Notes: generated by a model not told the origin, from the sequence alone. A stretch of 64,000 nucleotides of DNA from CAVQJU01 sp963755195 (GCA_963755195.1 CAVWIZ010000003.1:592443-656442), one strand, 5' to 3'. Counted from the first letter of the stretch, positions 24,996-33,862 are shown. Translations and numbers: made by a program.

Positions 24996-25788
24996 CGCCG
25001 CGATCCGCCTACCGGGATTTCTGGGCCGGGGTCGGCGAGCGCTTTCCCGACCTCGGCGGCGCCGCGTCGACGCGCTATTACTCGGACAACGAACGGCGTC
25101 TGTTCACCGAGCACTTCCCCGCGCTCGACGGACTGCGGATTCTCAAGACCGATCTCTGGGACGAGGCCAAGAACACGCGCATCCTCGCGTGGGCGGCCGC
25201 CAGGGCGCGCGCGCCTTCGGCATCGACATCTCGGAGCCGACGGTCACGCAGGCGCGGGCCGCGTTCGACGCGCGACTCGGGCGCCGCTGCGGGCGCGGTC
25301 GGCCGACGTGCGCGCGCTGCCCTTCCGCGACGCGAGCTTCGACGCGATCTACTCGATGGGCACGATCGAGCACTTCGACGAAACCGAGCGCGCCGTCGAA
25401 GAGATGGCTCGCGTGCTCAAGCCCGGCGGGCGCGCCATCGTCGGCGTGCCGAACCGGCACGATCCGTTTCTCCGGCCGTTGTTCGCGACGGTGCTCCAGG
25501 CGGTCGGACTCTACGGGTACGGGTACGAGAAGTCCTACTCACGCCGCGCACTGAGACAGATGCTCGAACGGGCCGGCCTGGACGTGGTCGCCGAAACGGC
25601 GATCCTCTTCATCCCCGGGTGGCTGAGGATGCTCGACCTCGCGTGCCACTCGTGGTGCCGGCCGTTCGCCGTCGGTGACGGGCGCCCTCGTGCGCCCGTT
25701 CGTGTTCCTCGATCGCCACGTTCCGGCCGTGCGAAGGCACGGTTACCTGCTGGCGACGGTCGTGGTGAAGCCGACACGCAGGAGTTGA
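24992..25788 (+). pseudogene. SAM-dependent methyltransferase (two frameshifts)
   Basis: Class I methyltransferase of about 265 residues. The start GTG overlaps the preceding stop as GTGA. Early part: SAYRDFWAGVGERFPDLGG and YYSDNERRLFTEHF. A missing C near 25213 breaks the frame before GARAFGIDISEPTVTQARAA, the SAM motif II region. FRDASFDAIYSMGTIEHFDE and MARVLKPGGRAIVGVPNRHD are the post-I blocks. A second break near 25680 precedes the C-terminal ALVRPFVFLDRHVP. Last gene of the exosortase-linked group; the substrate is unknown, possibly a lipid-linked sugar. Confidence 0.65.
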
Positions 25789-25791
25789 ACG

Positions 25792-26106
25792 TCAGGTCTT
25801 CGAAGCTCTCGCAAACTGCTCGACCGAGCGCGCTCCGCGGGCAACCGCCTCCGCCACATCGTCGCGAGCCGCTTGCCCTCTCGTGGTCACGGTGTCCACG
25901 ACTTCCGCGACACGGTCAGCCACATCCGAGGCACGGTTCGAGACCTCCCGGTAGCGCCGGGACGCCTCACGGCCGAGGTCGGTGGCCGCGTCGGTCACTC
26001 GCTCGCGGAGTTCTGCCGCCAGCTTTGGGGCGCACCAGATCGCCAACCCGGCGCCGATGACGCTCCCCGTCAACAACCCAATCACGAAGTCGTGCCTGTC
26101 ATTCAT
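25792..26106 (-). CDS. YtxH-domain protein, copy 2
   Basis: 104 residues: MNDRHDFVIGLLTGSVIGAG opens with the same membrane hairpin as copy 1, then APKLAAELRERVTDAATDLG and a helical tail ending SVEQFARASKT. GGAGA seven bases before the ATG at 26106 fixes the start. It converges with the methyltransferase gene (stop three bases away). The palindrome-like site at 26250 lies about 145 bases upstream. Confidence 0.87.
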   Translation of the reverse strand: MNDRHDFVIGLLTGSVIGAGLAIWCAPKLAAELRERVTDAATDLGREASRRYREVSNRASDVADRVAEVVDTVTTRGQAARDDVAEAVARGARSVEQFARASKT

Positions 26107-26249
26107 CGCTGTTCTCCTGTGTGGCCTACACCGCGCATTCGTACGAAACGCCGGCGACGACCAATCCAATCCGCCAAAGCGCTGCCACAATCCAGATGTC
26201 CAGCGCCCCCCGCGGTACACCGACCATGCCACGCCGTTGGCTCATGCGC

Positions 26250-26267
26250 GTGTACACAAGGGGACAG
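26250..26267. promoter_or_regulatory. Palindrome-like site GTGTAC-ACAAGG-GGACAG
   Basis: In the YtxH copy 2 promoter region. Sixteen of the first twenty bases agree with the site before YtxH copy 1, including the gtgtacacaa core. Confidence 0.5.
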
Positions 26268-26285
26268 CGGAGCACGTGCGCGAAG

Positions 26286-26861
26286 CTATGGAGCCTGCCC
26301 GCTCTTGATGATCTTGGCGAGCCCGAGCAGTCGCGAGCTGATGCGCAGCCCCGCGCGGTCGACTGCATCCACGTTGATCGCGAAGCGGATCCGTCCGCCT
26401 TCGACGAAAAGCTCGATCATGCCGCCCGCTTGCGAGAAATCCTTGACGTCGCTCACGGTCAGAATCGGCTGCGTCTTGATCCCAACCAACCCGGCGGCTC
26501 GCGGAGCCGCGCCATGTGCAATGAACAGCAGATGGCAGCCCGTCCACGCAGCGATGACCGAAGGTCGCGAGACCTCGACTGAGTGGCCGCCGATATTTTG
26601 TCCGTGGATCGTCCCGACGAGCGCCGCGGCGATGGCATCGTCACCGACGATGCAGAGGACCAGGGGGGCGCCGGGCGGCAGATTCGGCCATTCGGCGAAC
26701 TTGGCGAAGTTGTAGAGAAACGCCGCCTTCAGGGCGACGATGTCCGGCTCCGTGTCGGCGGCGCTCGTCGGCGGTGCGACGAAAGTCGCGGCCAGCAGGA
26801 CACACGCCATGCCGAGACGGACGCGACGAGCACGGGGACTGACCGTGGTCAGAACGCCCAT
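26286..26861 (-). CDS. YfiR/DUF4154-family periplasmic protein
   Basis: 191 residues with a signal peptide ending near PPTSAAD. DUF4154 blocks: LKAAFLYNFAKFAEWPNLPP, LVLCIVGDDAIAAALVGTI, GCHLLFIAHGAAPRAAGLVG, PILTVSDVKDFSQAGGMIEL and GRIRFAINVDAVDRAGLRIS. In Pseudomonas, YfiR restrains a membrane diguanylate cyclase, linking envelope state to c-di-GMP. Here the start overlaps the TonB-receptor stop by 13 bases, and a GGDEF-EAL protein is encoded 3 kb away. In many genomes this family pairs with a TonB receptor as a sensory operon. Confidence 0.88.
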   Translation of the reverse strand: MGVLTTVSPRARRVRLGMACVLLAATFVAPPTSAADTEPDIVALKAAFLYNFAKFAEWPNLPPGAPLVLCIVGDDAIAAALVGTIHGQNIGGHSVEVSRPSVIAAWTGCHLLFIAHGAAPRAAGLVGIKTQPILTVSDVKDFSQAGGMIELFVEGGRIRFAINVDAVDRAGLRISSRLLGLAKIIKSGQAP

Positions 26862-28879
26862 CGCAGCCGCAGGCTGGCGCTGCGCGCGACTTCGGTTGCC
26901 AGGAGCAGCGAGCCCGTGCCGCCGAACTCCGCGTGCGCCGCGTCGAAGAGGTTTTGGCCGATGACCGCGACTGACAAACGGCTGGTGAATCTCCATTCGC
27001 CGACGACGTCGACTCGCGTATAAGCGTCTACCTGAAGTTGCTCGAGCGGACCGACGCGGAAGAGCGCCATGTCGAGCGTCAAGCGAGCGGTCGGCGAAAA
27101 CGCCGACCTCAGCTGCCACTGCGTGCGCGGAGCGCTCCCGTCCTCCACCGCGGCGATCGGATCGCGGCTCGTTGCGGCGAGCTGGGGGCTGACGTGAAAG
27201 GCCGTGTAGCTGCCGTCCAGACGCCAGGTCGGCAGCACCGTCCACTGGCCGGCGACTTCGAGGCCGCGCGTCGTTGCGGCGAGCTGATTGCCGAGTTGCG
27301 AGGCGGCGATGATTTGCGGCGACGGCACGAACTGCACGACGGGAGCCGCCAGTTCCGAAGTCCGCAGGTGGTCGTAGCGGCCCACGAATCCGGTGACGTC
27401 AATCGACGCGGCGGTTCCAATTTCGACGCGGTATCCGGCTTCGACGTCGACGAAGGTTTCGGTTTCCGCCGCCGGGTTGCCCGTCACCCTCACGAGCAGC
27501 GGGAGCCCGCTGACGCTCGGGACCGCGGGGTAGTCCAAGCGAAGCCCGCGTTCATAGAGCGACGGCGTCCGCAGGGCGCGAGACGTGGCCGCCCAAAGGC
27601 GCTGGTCGGGACGCGGCTTCCACATGACACGCGCCGTCGGCTGCACGCCCGCGCCCGATTCGGAGTCGTACTGCACCTGGCTGCCGAGCGTGAGAGCCAA
27701 CCGGTTGCCGAAGAGCCCGATCTCGTCCTGAAAGAAGGCGCTCAAGAGAGACGAGTTACTCTCAGCCGGAGTCATCGAAAAACCGATTCCTCCGTCGAAC
27801 CTCTCGTCGATGAACCGGTAGCCTGCGCCGGCAACCAGATCCTGATGTGCGCCGAGAGCCGTGTGGTATTGCGCGTCGAAGTCGAACGCGTGCCGGTGGT
27901 AGTCTCCCACCGGCTCCTGCCGGCCCTCGAGGTCGACGAACGATTGGATTTGGAGCACGGCGCCGTTGCGGCGCGTTCGCGTCCAACGGCCGAGGACATG
28001 GCCGCCCTGCGTGTTCGAGGGATCGTTGGCCAGCGCTTCGCGAGCCGCGGTCTGCGGATCGAGGTTCGGCCACAACGCGCGCGCCTGGCCCGCCGTGAAA
28101 TCGCCTTCCAGCAGAAACGTGCCGGGTTGAGTGGTCCAGTCGGCGCGGAATCCGGTCGTCGTGCTGTGAGAGGCATCGTTGGCGCCGGCGCCCGTGGCGA
28201 TAAGCGATTGATTCTGGCCGGTCCACTGTGAATACACGCGGTAACTCGCATCGCCGATCGTCCCGCCGTAGCGGGCTGCTCCCTGTTGACCGGAGCTCCC
28301 GGCGTCGATGCGGAGGAGGGCGCCCAGCGTCTCGGCGGTCGTCTTCGTGATGATGTTGATGACGCCGTTCACGGCGTTGGCGCCCCAGATGGCAGCGCCT
28401 GGGCCGCGAATGACTTCGATCCGATCGATGTCGTCGACCATCAGGTCCGCCGTGTCCCAGAGCACGCCGGAGAAGATCCGGTTGTAGACGCTTCGGCCGT
28501 CGACAAGGACCAGGAGCTTGTTCGCATACAGAGCGTTGAACCCGCGCATCGACACGGCCCATTTGTTCGAGTTGATTCTCGCAACCTCGACGCCGGGCGC
28601 CAGCCTGAGCAGGTCGGGAAGCGCCGTCATCCCGGATCGTCGAATGTCGGCGTGAGTGATCACGAAGACAGCCGAAGCGACGTCCGCCGTCCGCTGTTCC
28701 TTCCTCGACGCCGACGTGATCTCAATGTTCAACAGATCTTCGATTGACACCTGGCTGAGATCGCGCGCGCGCACCTGCGCGAGTCCTGCCGACGGGACGG
28801 CGACGAAGGCGGAAAGCGCCAATATAAGCGTGCGTGCCGCTGCCGGGGCAACGATGGCGCGCAGAATCAGTCCTCGCAT
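26849..28879 (-). CDS. TonB-dependent outer-membrane receptor
   Basis: 676 residues with a signal peptide (residues 1-34). LSQVSIEDLLNIEITSASRK is the start of the mature plug region, then SAVFVITHADIRRSGMTALP, LRLAPGVEVARINSNKWAVS, LLVLVDGRSVYNRIFSGVLW and IEVIRGPGAAIWGANAVNGV, the classic plug signature. A beta-barrel follows and ends with the terminal aromatic SLRLRWAF needed for assembly. The short size and 'SIEDLLNIEITSASRKEQ' start resemble receptors paired with YfiR proteins rather than siderophore receptors. The ligand is unknown. It overlaps the YfiR gene, so the two are co-translated. Confidence 0.92.
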   Translation of the reverse strand: MRGLILRAIVAPAAARTLILALSAFVAVPSAGLAQVRARDLSQVSIEDLLNIEITSASRKEQRTADVASAVFVITHADIRRSGMTALPDLLRLAPGVEVARINSNKWAVSMRGFNALYANKLLVLVDGRSVYNRIFSGVLWDTADLMVDDIDRIEVIRGPGAAIWGANAVNGVINIITKTTAETLGALLRIDAGSSGQQGAARYGGTIGDASYRVYSQWTGQNQSLIATGAGANDASHSTTTGFRADWTTQPGTFLLEGDFTAGQARALWPNLDPQTAAREALANDPSNTQGGHVLGRWTRTRRNGAVLQIQSFVDLEGRQEPVGDYHRHAFDFDAQYHTALGAHQDLVAGAGYRFIDERFDGGIGFSMTPAESNSSLLSAFFQDEIGLFGNRLALTLGSQVQYDSESGAGVQPTARVMWKPRPDQRLWAATSRALRTPSLYERGLRLDYPAVPSVSGLPLLVRVTGNPAAETETFVDVEAGYRVEIGTAASIDVTGFVGRYDHLRTSELAAPVVQFVPSPQIIAASQLGNQLAATTRGLEVAGQWTVLPTWRLDGSYTAFHVSPQLAATSRDPIAAVEDGSAPRTQWQLRSAFSPTARLTLDMALFRVGPLEQLQVDAYTRVDVVGEWRFTSRLSVAVIGQNLFDAAHAEFGGTGSLLLATEVARSASLRLRWAF

Positions 28880-29090
28880 GCGTATGCTCCCGTCAATTGC
28901 ACGAAGAAGATCCGAATCGTGGCGGCCGGAAGCGGGCAGGGCTGTTTGTGTCAGGGGCCGTGCGGGGGCGCGGCTATCTATCTATAAGCGACGGACGTGA
29001 GAGAGGAAGCGGGACGCTGTCTTGTCAGGTTCGTGCGTTCGGTGAATCGAACCGACGGCAACGAGCTTGGCACACGACCGGCCCATCGAC

Positions 29091-29108
29091 ATGTCCAGAA
29101 GAGAACAG
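29091..29108. promoter_or_regulatory. Weaker palindrome ATGTCC-AGAAGA-GAACAG
   Basis: A five-of-six match on the left arm to the CTGTYC family. It lies in the 288-bp space between the TonB-receptor start and the DUF3185 stop, about 210 bases before the receptor start. Nothing else is recognised in that space. Confidence 0.35.
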
Positions 29109-29167
29109 GCCCATGCGCCCCGAAAACTGCACATCCAGAAGGATGATCGCACCGAAAAGCCGCGCGG

Positions 29168-29392
29168 CTACGCACGCGCGCGAACGCCTGCGACCACCAG
29201 GACAACGCCCCCGGCCACGGCCACGATTCCGACCACGGGCGGAAGCAGCACGGTCTTGTCTCTGTCGGCCGTGGCCTGAATCGGACCAATGTCGAGTATC
29301 TTCTCGCGTCTTGTGTACGTGAAGCCCTGGTAGGCCAGGGCGGCGAGGCCGAAGGCGATGAGCAACAGGCCGAGAATGGCGGCTGGTTTCAT
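29168..29392 (-). CDS. DUF3185-family small membrane protein
   Basis: 74 residues: MKPAAILGLLLIAFGLAALA is a first membrane segment, YTRREKILDIGPIQATADRD a periplasmic stretch with the family's 'ILDIGPIQ', and VVGIVAVAGGVVLVVAGVRA a second segment. Function is unknown. GAGGGG lies seven bases before the ATG at 29392. A perfect CTGTCC-N6-GGACAG palindrome sits 75-92 bases upstream. Type and promoter link it to the YtxH and lmo0937-like proteins. Confidence 0.83.
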   Translation of the reverse strand: MKPAAILGLLLIAFGLAALAYQGFTYTRREKILDIGPIQATADRDKTVLLPPVVGIVAVAGGVVLVVAGVRARA

Positions 29393-29466
29393 GTGACCCC
29401 TCACTTCGATCGAGTTGACCGGAATCTTCTGCGTCGTGGAGCATCGCACGCAAGGAGCCCTTCGAC

Positions 29467-29484
29467 CTGTCCACAAACGGACAG
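29467..29484. promoter_or_regulatory. Perfect palindrome CTGTCC-ACAAAC-GGACAG
   Basis: The best match of the family, with exact 6-bp arms. It lies in the roughly 300-bp space between the divergent DUF3185 (start 29392) and GGDEF-EAL (start about 29697) genes. The only other item recognised in that space is the related site at 29647. Confidence 0.7.
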
Positions 29485-29646
29485 GCGCCCTACGCCCGTT
29501 CACAACTTTCGAATTGCCCGCGCTATCCGCCGGTCACCGGCAGCGGGTGTGCTTGTTTGTGGACGTTTGCACGCGGTTTCGCGCGATTTACTGTGATTTC
29601 CCGGGATTTCATCCCTTGTGCCGATGTCGATGACGGTGCAGCCCAA

Positions 29647-29664
29647 CTGTTCAATATTTGACAG
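29647..29664. promoter_or_regulatory. Palindrome CTGTTC-AATATT-TGACAG
   Basis: Ends 33 bases before the ATG at 29697, so it would overlap the promoter of the GGDEF-EAL gene. The AT-rich AATATT centre could double as part of a -10 region. Confidence 0.6.
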
Positions 29665-29696
29665 AATCGCCTCCCTCGAACGTGGTCCCCTGTGGG

Positions 29697-31814
29697 ATGG
29701 GAAAAGCTCGTCACGGCGCGGACCACACCGGTGACGGGTTGCTTTTGATTGAGGGCGACCTCGTGGATGCGAAACAAGTGCTGGGAGCGCTGACCGGTCA
29801 AGGCCAGCCGCACGTTGAATGGGTGAAGTGCCTGTCCGACGGGCTGCAGCGTTTGAGAGAGCCGGGCATTGGCGCGATTCTCCTGAATCTGTTCCTGCCC
29901 GACAGCGCGGGCATCGAGACGTTCGACAAGGCACGGGCGGCAGCGGGACAGATTCCGATTCTGGTGCTCTGCGCCACAACGATGAAGACCTCGGCAGGCT
30001 GGCGGTCGAACGCGGCGCGGACGATTACCTTCTGAAGGATCATTTCGACAGCCTATTCGCTGACGCGTGCCGTGAAGACGCATGCTCGAGCCGGCCCGAG
30101 GGACGATGCCAGTCTGTGGAGAAGGAGCGGGCCGCGGTCACGCTGAATTCGATCGGCGACGCCGTGCTGAGCACCGACGTCGTCAGGGAATGTCACCTAC
30201 TTGAACGCGGTCGCGGAAGCACTGACTGGATGGTCGGCGGCGGAGGCGGTGGGACGGCCTCTCGCGGAAGTATTCAACATCATCGACGGGACGACGCGTA
30301 AGCCCTCGGAAAACCCCATGGCATCTGGCCATTCGGCAGAACAGGACCGTGAGCCTGACGGCAAATTGCATCCTGATCCGGCGTGACGGACATGAGTCTC
30401 CCATCGAAGATTCCGCCGCGCCGATTCACGACCGCGAAGGACGAGACGACCGGAGCCGTCATCGTGTTTCACGATGTGAGCGCGGCGCGGCAGATGGTCG
30501 ACGCAACTGTCGCACCTGGCGCAGCACGACTTTCTGACGGACTTGCCGAACCGGATGCTGCTGAACGACCGGCTTCAGCAGGCCATTTCGCTGGCGCGGC
30601 GCCACGGATACCGGATCGCCGTCCTGTTCCTGGATCTGGACCGCTTCAAGCACATCAACGATTCCCTGGGGCACGTGATTGGCGATCAGTTGCTGCAGGC
30701 GGTGGCGATGCGCCTGCGACGCTGCGGTCCGGCGCTCGGACACGGTCGGCCGCCAGGGCGGCGACGAGTTCGTCGTCGTGCTCTCCGAGCTGGACGCGGC
30801 CGGCCAACGCGGGCGTCGGCGGCGGCGCAAACTGCTCGGCGGCGCTCACCGTGCCCTATCACATCGGTCCCCACGACCTGCACGTGCCGGTGAGCATCGG
30901 CATCAGCATCTACCCCGACGACGCGAACGATGCGGACACGTTGATCAACAACGCCGACACGGCGATGTACTACGCCAAGGAAAACGGACGCCACAACTAC
31001 CAGTTCTTCAAACAGGAAATGATCGTCCGCGCGGTGGAGCGGCAATTCATCGAGAGCAGCCTGCGTGCTCGCGCTGGAGCGCCAGGAGTTCGCGCTGCAC
31101 TATCAGCCGAAAATCGACCTCGGCCACCGGCGCCGTCGTCGGCGTCGAAGCGCTGCTGCGCTGGCAGCACCCGGAACGGGGCTTCATTCCGCCGGCGCAG
31201 TTCGTGCCCATCGCGGAGGACACCGGCCTGATCCTTCCGATCGGACAATGGGTGCTGCGTGAAGCGTGCAGGCAATCGCGCGCGTGGCTCGACGCCGGAT
31301 TGCCGCCCGTGCCCATGGCGGTGAACATTTCCGCCATCGAGTTCCGAAGCAAGGACTTCGTCGAAGGCATCCGCGCGAGTCCTGAAGGAAACCAGGCTCG
31401 ACCCGGAGTGCCTCGAGCTCGAGCTCACCGAAAGCGTCCTGATGAAGCAGGCCGAAGTCGACGGTTTCGACGCTGAAGTCGCTGAAACACATCGGCGTGC
31501 AGCTCGCCGTGGACGACTTCGGCACGGGCTATTCGAGCCTGAGTTATCTCAGGCAGTTTCCGATCGATTCGCTGAAAGTGGACCAGTCGTTCGTGCACGA
31601 GATTTCCTCGACGTCCGACGACGCCGAAATTGTGAGCGCGGTGATCAGCATGGGCAACAGCCTGAAGAAGCGCGTGATCGCGGAAGGCGTGGAAACCCGC
31701 GAGCAGCTGGACTTTCTGACGGCCGCGGGTTGTGAGGAGGCGCAGGGCTACTACTTCAACCGTCCGATGGTTGCCGATCAGTTCGCCACGCTTCTCGAAG
31801 CGCGCTCCTCCTGA
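29697..31814 (+). pseudogene. Receiver-PAS-GGDEF-EAL signalling protein (multiple frameshifts)
   Basis: About 700 residues when read across frames. Order: response-regulator-like receiver (LLLIEGDLVDAKQVLGALTG, AILLNLFLPDSAGIETFDKA; restoring one C near 29980 recovers the RGADDYLLKDHF end), PAS (TLNSIGDAVLSTD, NAVAEALTGWSAAEAVGRPL), GGDEF (LFLDLDRFKHINDSLGHVIG, GRQGGDEFVVVLSELD) and EAL (GVEALLRWQHPERGFIPPAQ, LAVDDFGTGYSSLSYLRQFP). GGDEF and EAL motifs are both intact, so it could make or break c-di-GMP. The receiver's phospho-acceptor Asp in FLPDSAG is present. An earlier TTG start at 29658 is possible. YfiR nearby suggests a shared c-di-GMP circuit. Confidence 0.78.
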
Positions 31815-31825
31815 CGCCGGACAAA

Positions 31826-32224
31826 CGATCACCGCGGTGCACGGAGCGACCGCCGAGAATTCCGTTTGCATGCCCCTGGAGCATCTTCCACAACTGTGTA
31901 GTTGGCGTCTCACAGGGCCGCCCGCGATCCGCCGCCTCAATTCGGCAAAATCGAGCTGTCCCCATGCGGCTGCCCTCGGCGTGTGTGCCGGGCGATCGAT
32001 AGGTCGCGGCCCGGCCCGTGATCGCCCCGAAAAACGGCGCCGCAGCCACTTCCACGCGCGGCCAATCCTGGCCGCGCGTGCCTAACACACAGCGATATTG
32101 CTGCGGCGCGGTTTTTCCGGGCTGTCGACCGTGATCGCTCGGCACGCACGCCGAGGACAGCCGCTACACCAACTTGAACACAGCTCTAAACGCTGCGTGC
32201 GTGGCGAGCGCTGCGGTGACCGTG
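31826..32224 (+). repeat. RE1 ends around an unrelated interior (copy 4)
   Basis: Left end cgatcaccgcggtgcacgga-type and gaattccg, right end cgctgcgtgcgtggcgagcg and ctgcggtgaccgtg match the RE1 ends, but the accacaaag interior is replaced by about 300 bp containing a long palindrome. It fills the 426-bp gap between the GGDEF-EAL gene and crp paralogue 2; no gene is seen in it. Confidence 0.6.
31966..32164. repeat. About 199-bp imperfect palindrome
   Basis: Outer arms of 32 bases starting gcggctgccctcggcgtg pair with the far end with three mismatches. Middle arms pair ccccgaaaaacggcgccgca with its complement with two mismatches. The inner arms 32053-32064 and 32069-32080 are a perfect 12-bp hairpin with a 4-base loop. 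Transcribed from either strand it would fold into one long rod. Confidence 0.8.
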
Positions 32225-32240
32225 GGGAGTGGAAAATGCT

Positions 32241-32941
32241 CTAGTCGTGCAGGACGACGGTGAGCAGCGAGTTGTTGACCTTGAGGCCGTCCGTGTAGTC
32301 GATGAACCCCAGTCGCTGGAATTTCTTCATGAAGAAATTCACGCGCGATCGCGTCGTGCCGACCATTTCCGCCAGCGTCTCCTGGGAGATCGGCGGGACG
32401 GCCCGCACGGGCTTGTCGTGCTTGCCGTACCGCGCCAGCAGCAGGAGCGTCCGGGCCAGCCGTTTCTCGCTGGAGTTGAACAGCTGGTCGATCAGGTCCT
32501 CCTCGATCCGGATGTTCCGCGCCAGCATGTGCGCGATGAACCGATCCGACAGCGCGTGCTGCTTGTGCAGGAGGCGCACCATCTGATCCTTGTCCACGAG
32601 GAGGATGGTGCTGTCGGTCGTCGCGGTCGCACTCCCCATGCGGACGGGTTGACCCGCCAGGCATCCTTCGCCAAAGAACTCGCCGGGCCCGAGCATCGCC
32701 ACGACGGCCTCCCGGCCCGCCTTCGAGAGCACCGAGAGCTTCACGCCACCCTTCTGGATGTACAGGACGTGCTCGCACGGGTCGCCCTGGGTGAAGATGA
32801 CTTCGGCTCGCCGGTACTCCACGATCTTCCTGGCGATGCCCGGCCGAGTCGAGAAAGGCCTGGGCGTTGAACGGGCCCGTGCTTCGCTTCGGACTTTCAT
32901 GCGCTGGCGATCCCCATTGCTGGAGAAGCATGTTGAGACTC
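32241..32941 (-). CDS. Crp/Fnr-family transcription regulator, paralogue 2 (N-terminal frameshift)
   Basis: From residue 30 on it is a clean family member: IVEYRRAEVIFTQGDPCEHV, VAMLGPGEFFGEGCLAGQPV, SSEKRLARTLLLLARYGKHD, VPPISQETLAEMVGTTRSRV and a C-terminal VNNSLLTVVLHD. The first 30 residues (TGPFNAQAFLDS) are in another frame; removing one base near 32847 joins them and gives a start at 32941 (MLLQQWG). An uncorrected start at 32900 is also open. Divergent from paralogue 3 across a 246-bp gap. Confidence 0.85.
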
Positions 32942-33187
32942 TGACACTCGCACTGCTCGGACGCGTTAATACTGACACCTTGACAGATCCGGGGCCGAAG
33001 CTCGATTGGCCGTAATCGACTGACCATCGCTGTACGCGAAATTACCTGCGACAACCGAGCGGCCAATGCGTTGCACTGCTAGCAATCGGTTGGCCTGAAG
33101 GCCACAGCAGTCGCGTCGTGGCCGTCCGTCGACGCGGCCAATGCAGAATCTCATCAAGAGACTGGCCTCGAGCGCATTATGGCGGTG

Positions 33188-33862
33188 ATGAAACCAAGAC
33201 GCGATCCGACGAGCCAAAGAAACGGCGCGGGTTCGATGTGGAGACGCTATCTCGAATCGACCGGCCCGGCGCGAAGAGTCGTGAAGTATCGACGGGGAGA
33301 GGTCGTCTTCTCGCAGGGCGACCCCGGCAACGACATCAGGTACATCCAGAAGGGCGCGATCAAGCTCTCGGTGCTCTCCCGCATCGGCAAAGAGGCGGTG
33401 GTCGCGATGCTGGCCCCCGGCGACTTTTTCGGCGAGGGCGCCCTGGCCGGTCAGCCGGTTCGCATCGCGACGGCGACGGCGGTCGTGCGCGAGCCAGCGT
33501 GCTGATCATCGAGAAGGACGCGATGGTCCAGCTGCTCCACGACGAGCCCGCGTTCTCGGACCGCTTCATCTCCTACATGCTGACCCGGAACATGCGCATC
33601 GAAGCGGACCTCGTCGATCAGCTCTTCAACTCCAGCGAAAAGCGGCTCGCCCGGACGCTGCTGCTGCTGGCGCGCTACGGCCAGGCCAATCCCCACGCGA
33701 ACGCTGCCGAAGATCTCCCAGGAGACGCTCGCGGAAATGATCGGGGCGACGCGCTCGCGCGTGAACTTCTTCATGAACAAGTTCAGGAAGCTCGGGTTCA
33801 TCGAGTACAACGGCGGCCTCAAGATCAACAGCTCGCTGCTCAGCATCGTCCTGCACGACTGA
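33188..33862 (+). pseudogene. Crp/Fnr-family transcription regulator, paralogue 3 (two frameshifts)
   Basis: Reads MKPRRDPTSQRNGAGSMWRR, then VKYRRGEVVFSQGDPGNDIR and LAPGDFFGEGALAGQPVRIA. A missing C near 33494 would restore VVREPSVLIIEKDAMVQLLH. A second indel near 33705 precedes PKISQETLAEMIGATRSRVN and the C-terminal KINSSLLSIVLHD. The recognition helix is the same as in the other two paralogues. An ATG three codons earlier (33179) is an alternative start. The frameshifts are probably consensus errors, because both flanks are fully conserved. Confidence 0.78.

Noticed and set aside
21604..25788. Degenerate island or prophage remnant
   Set aside because: No phage, integrase or transposase gene; catalytic motifs are intact across frames, which fits sequencing indels better than decay.
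29697..31814. Several small independent signalling genes
   Set aside because: Fragments are collinear parts of one receiver-PAS-GGDEF-EAL protein broken by indels.
32942..33187. Classic Crp box between the two divergent Crp genes
   Set aside because: No TGTGA-N6-TCACA match; only a short tggcc/ggcca hairpin near 33090.
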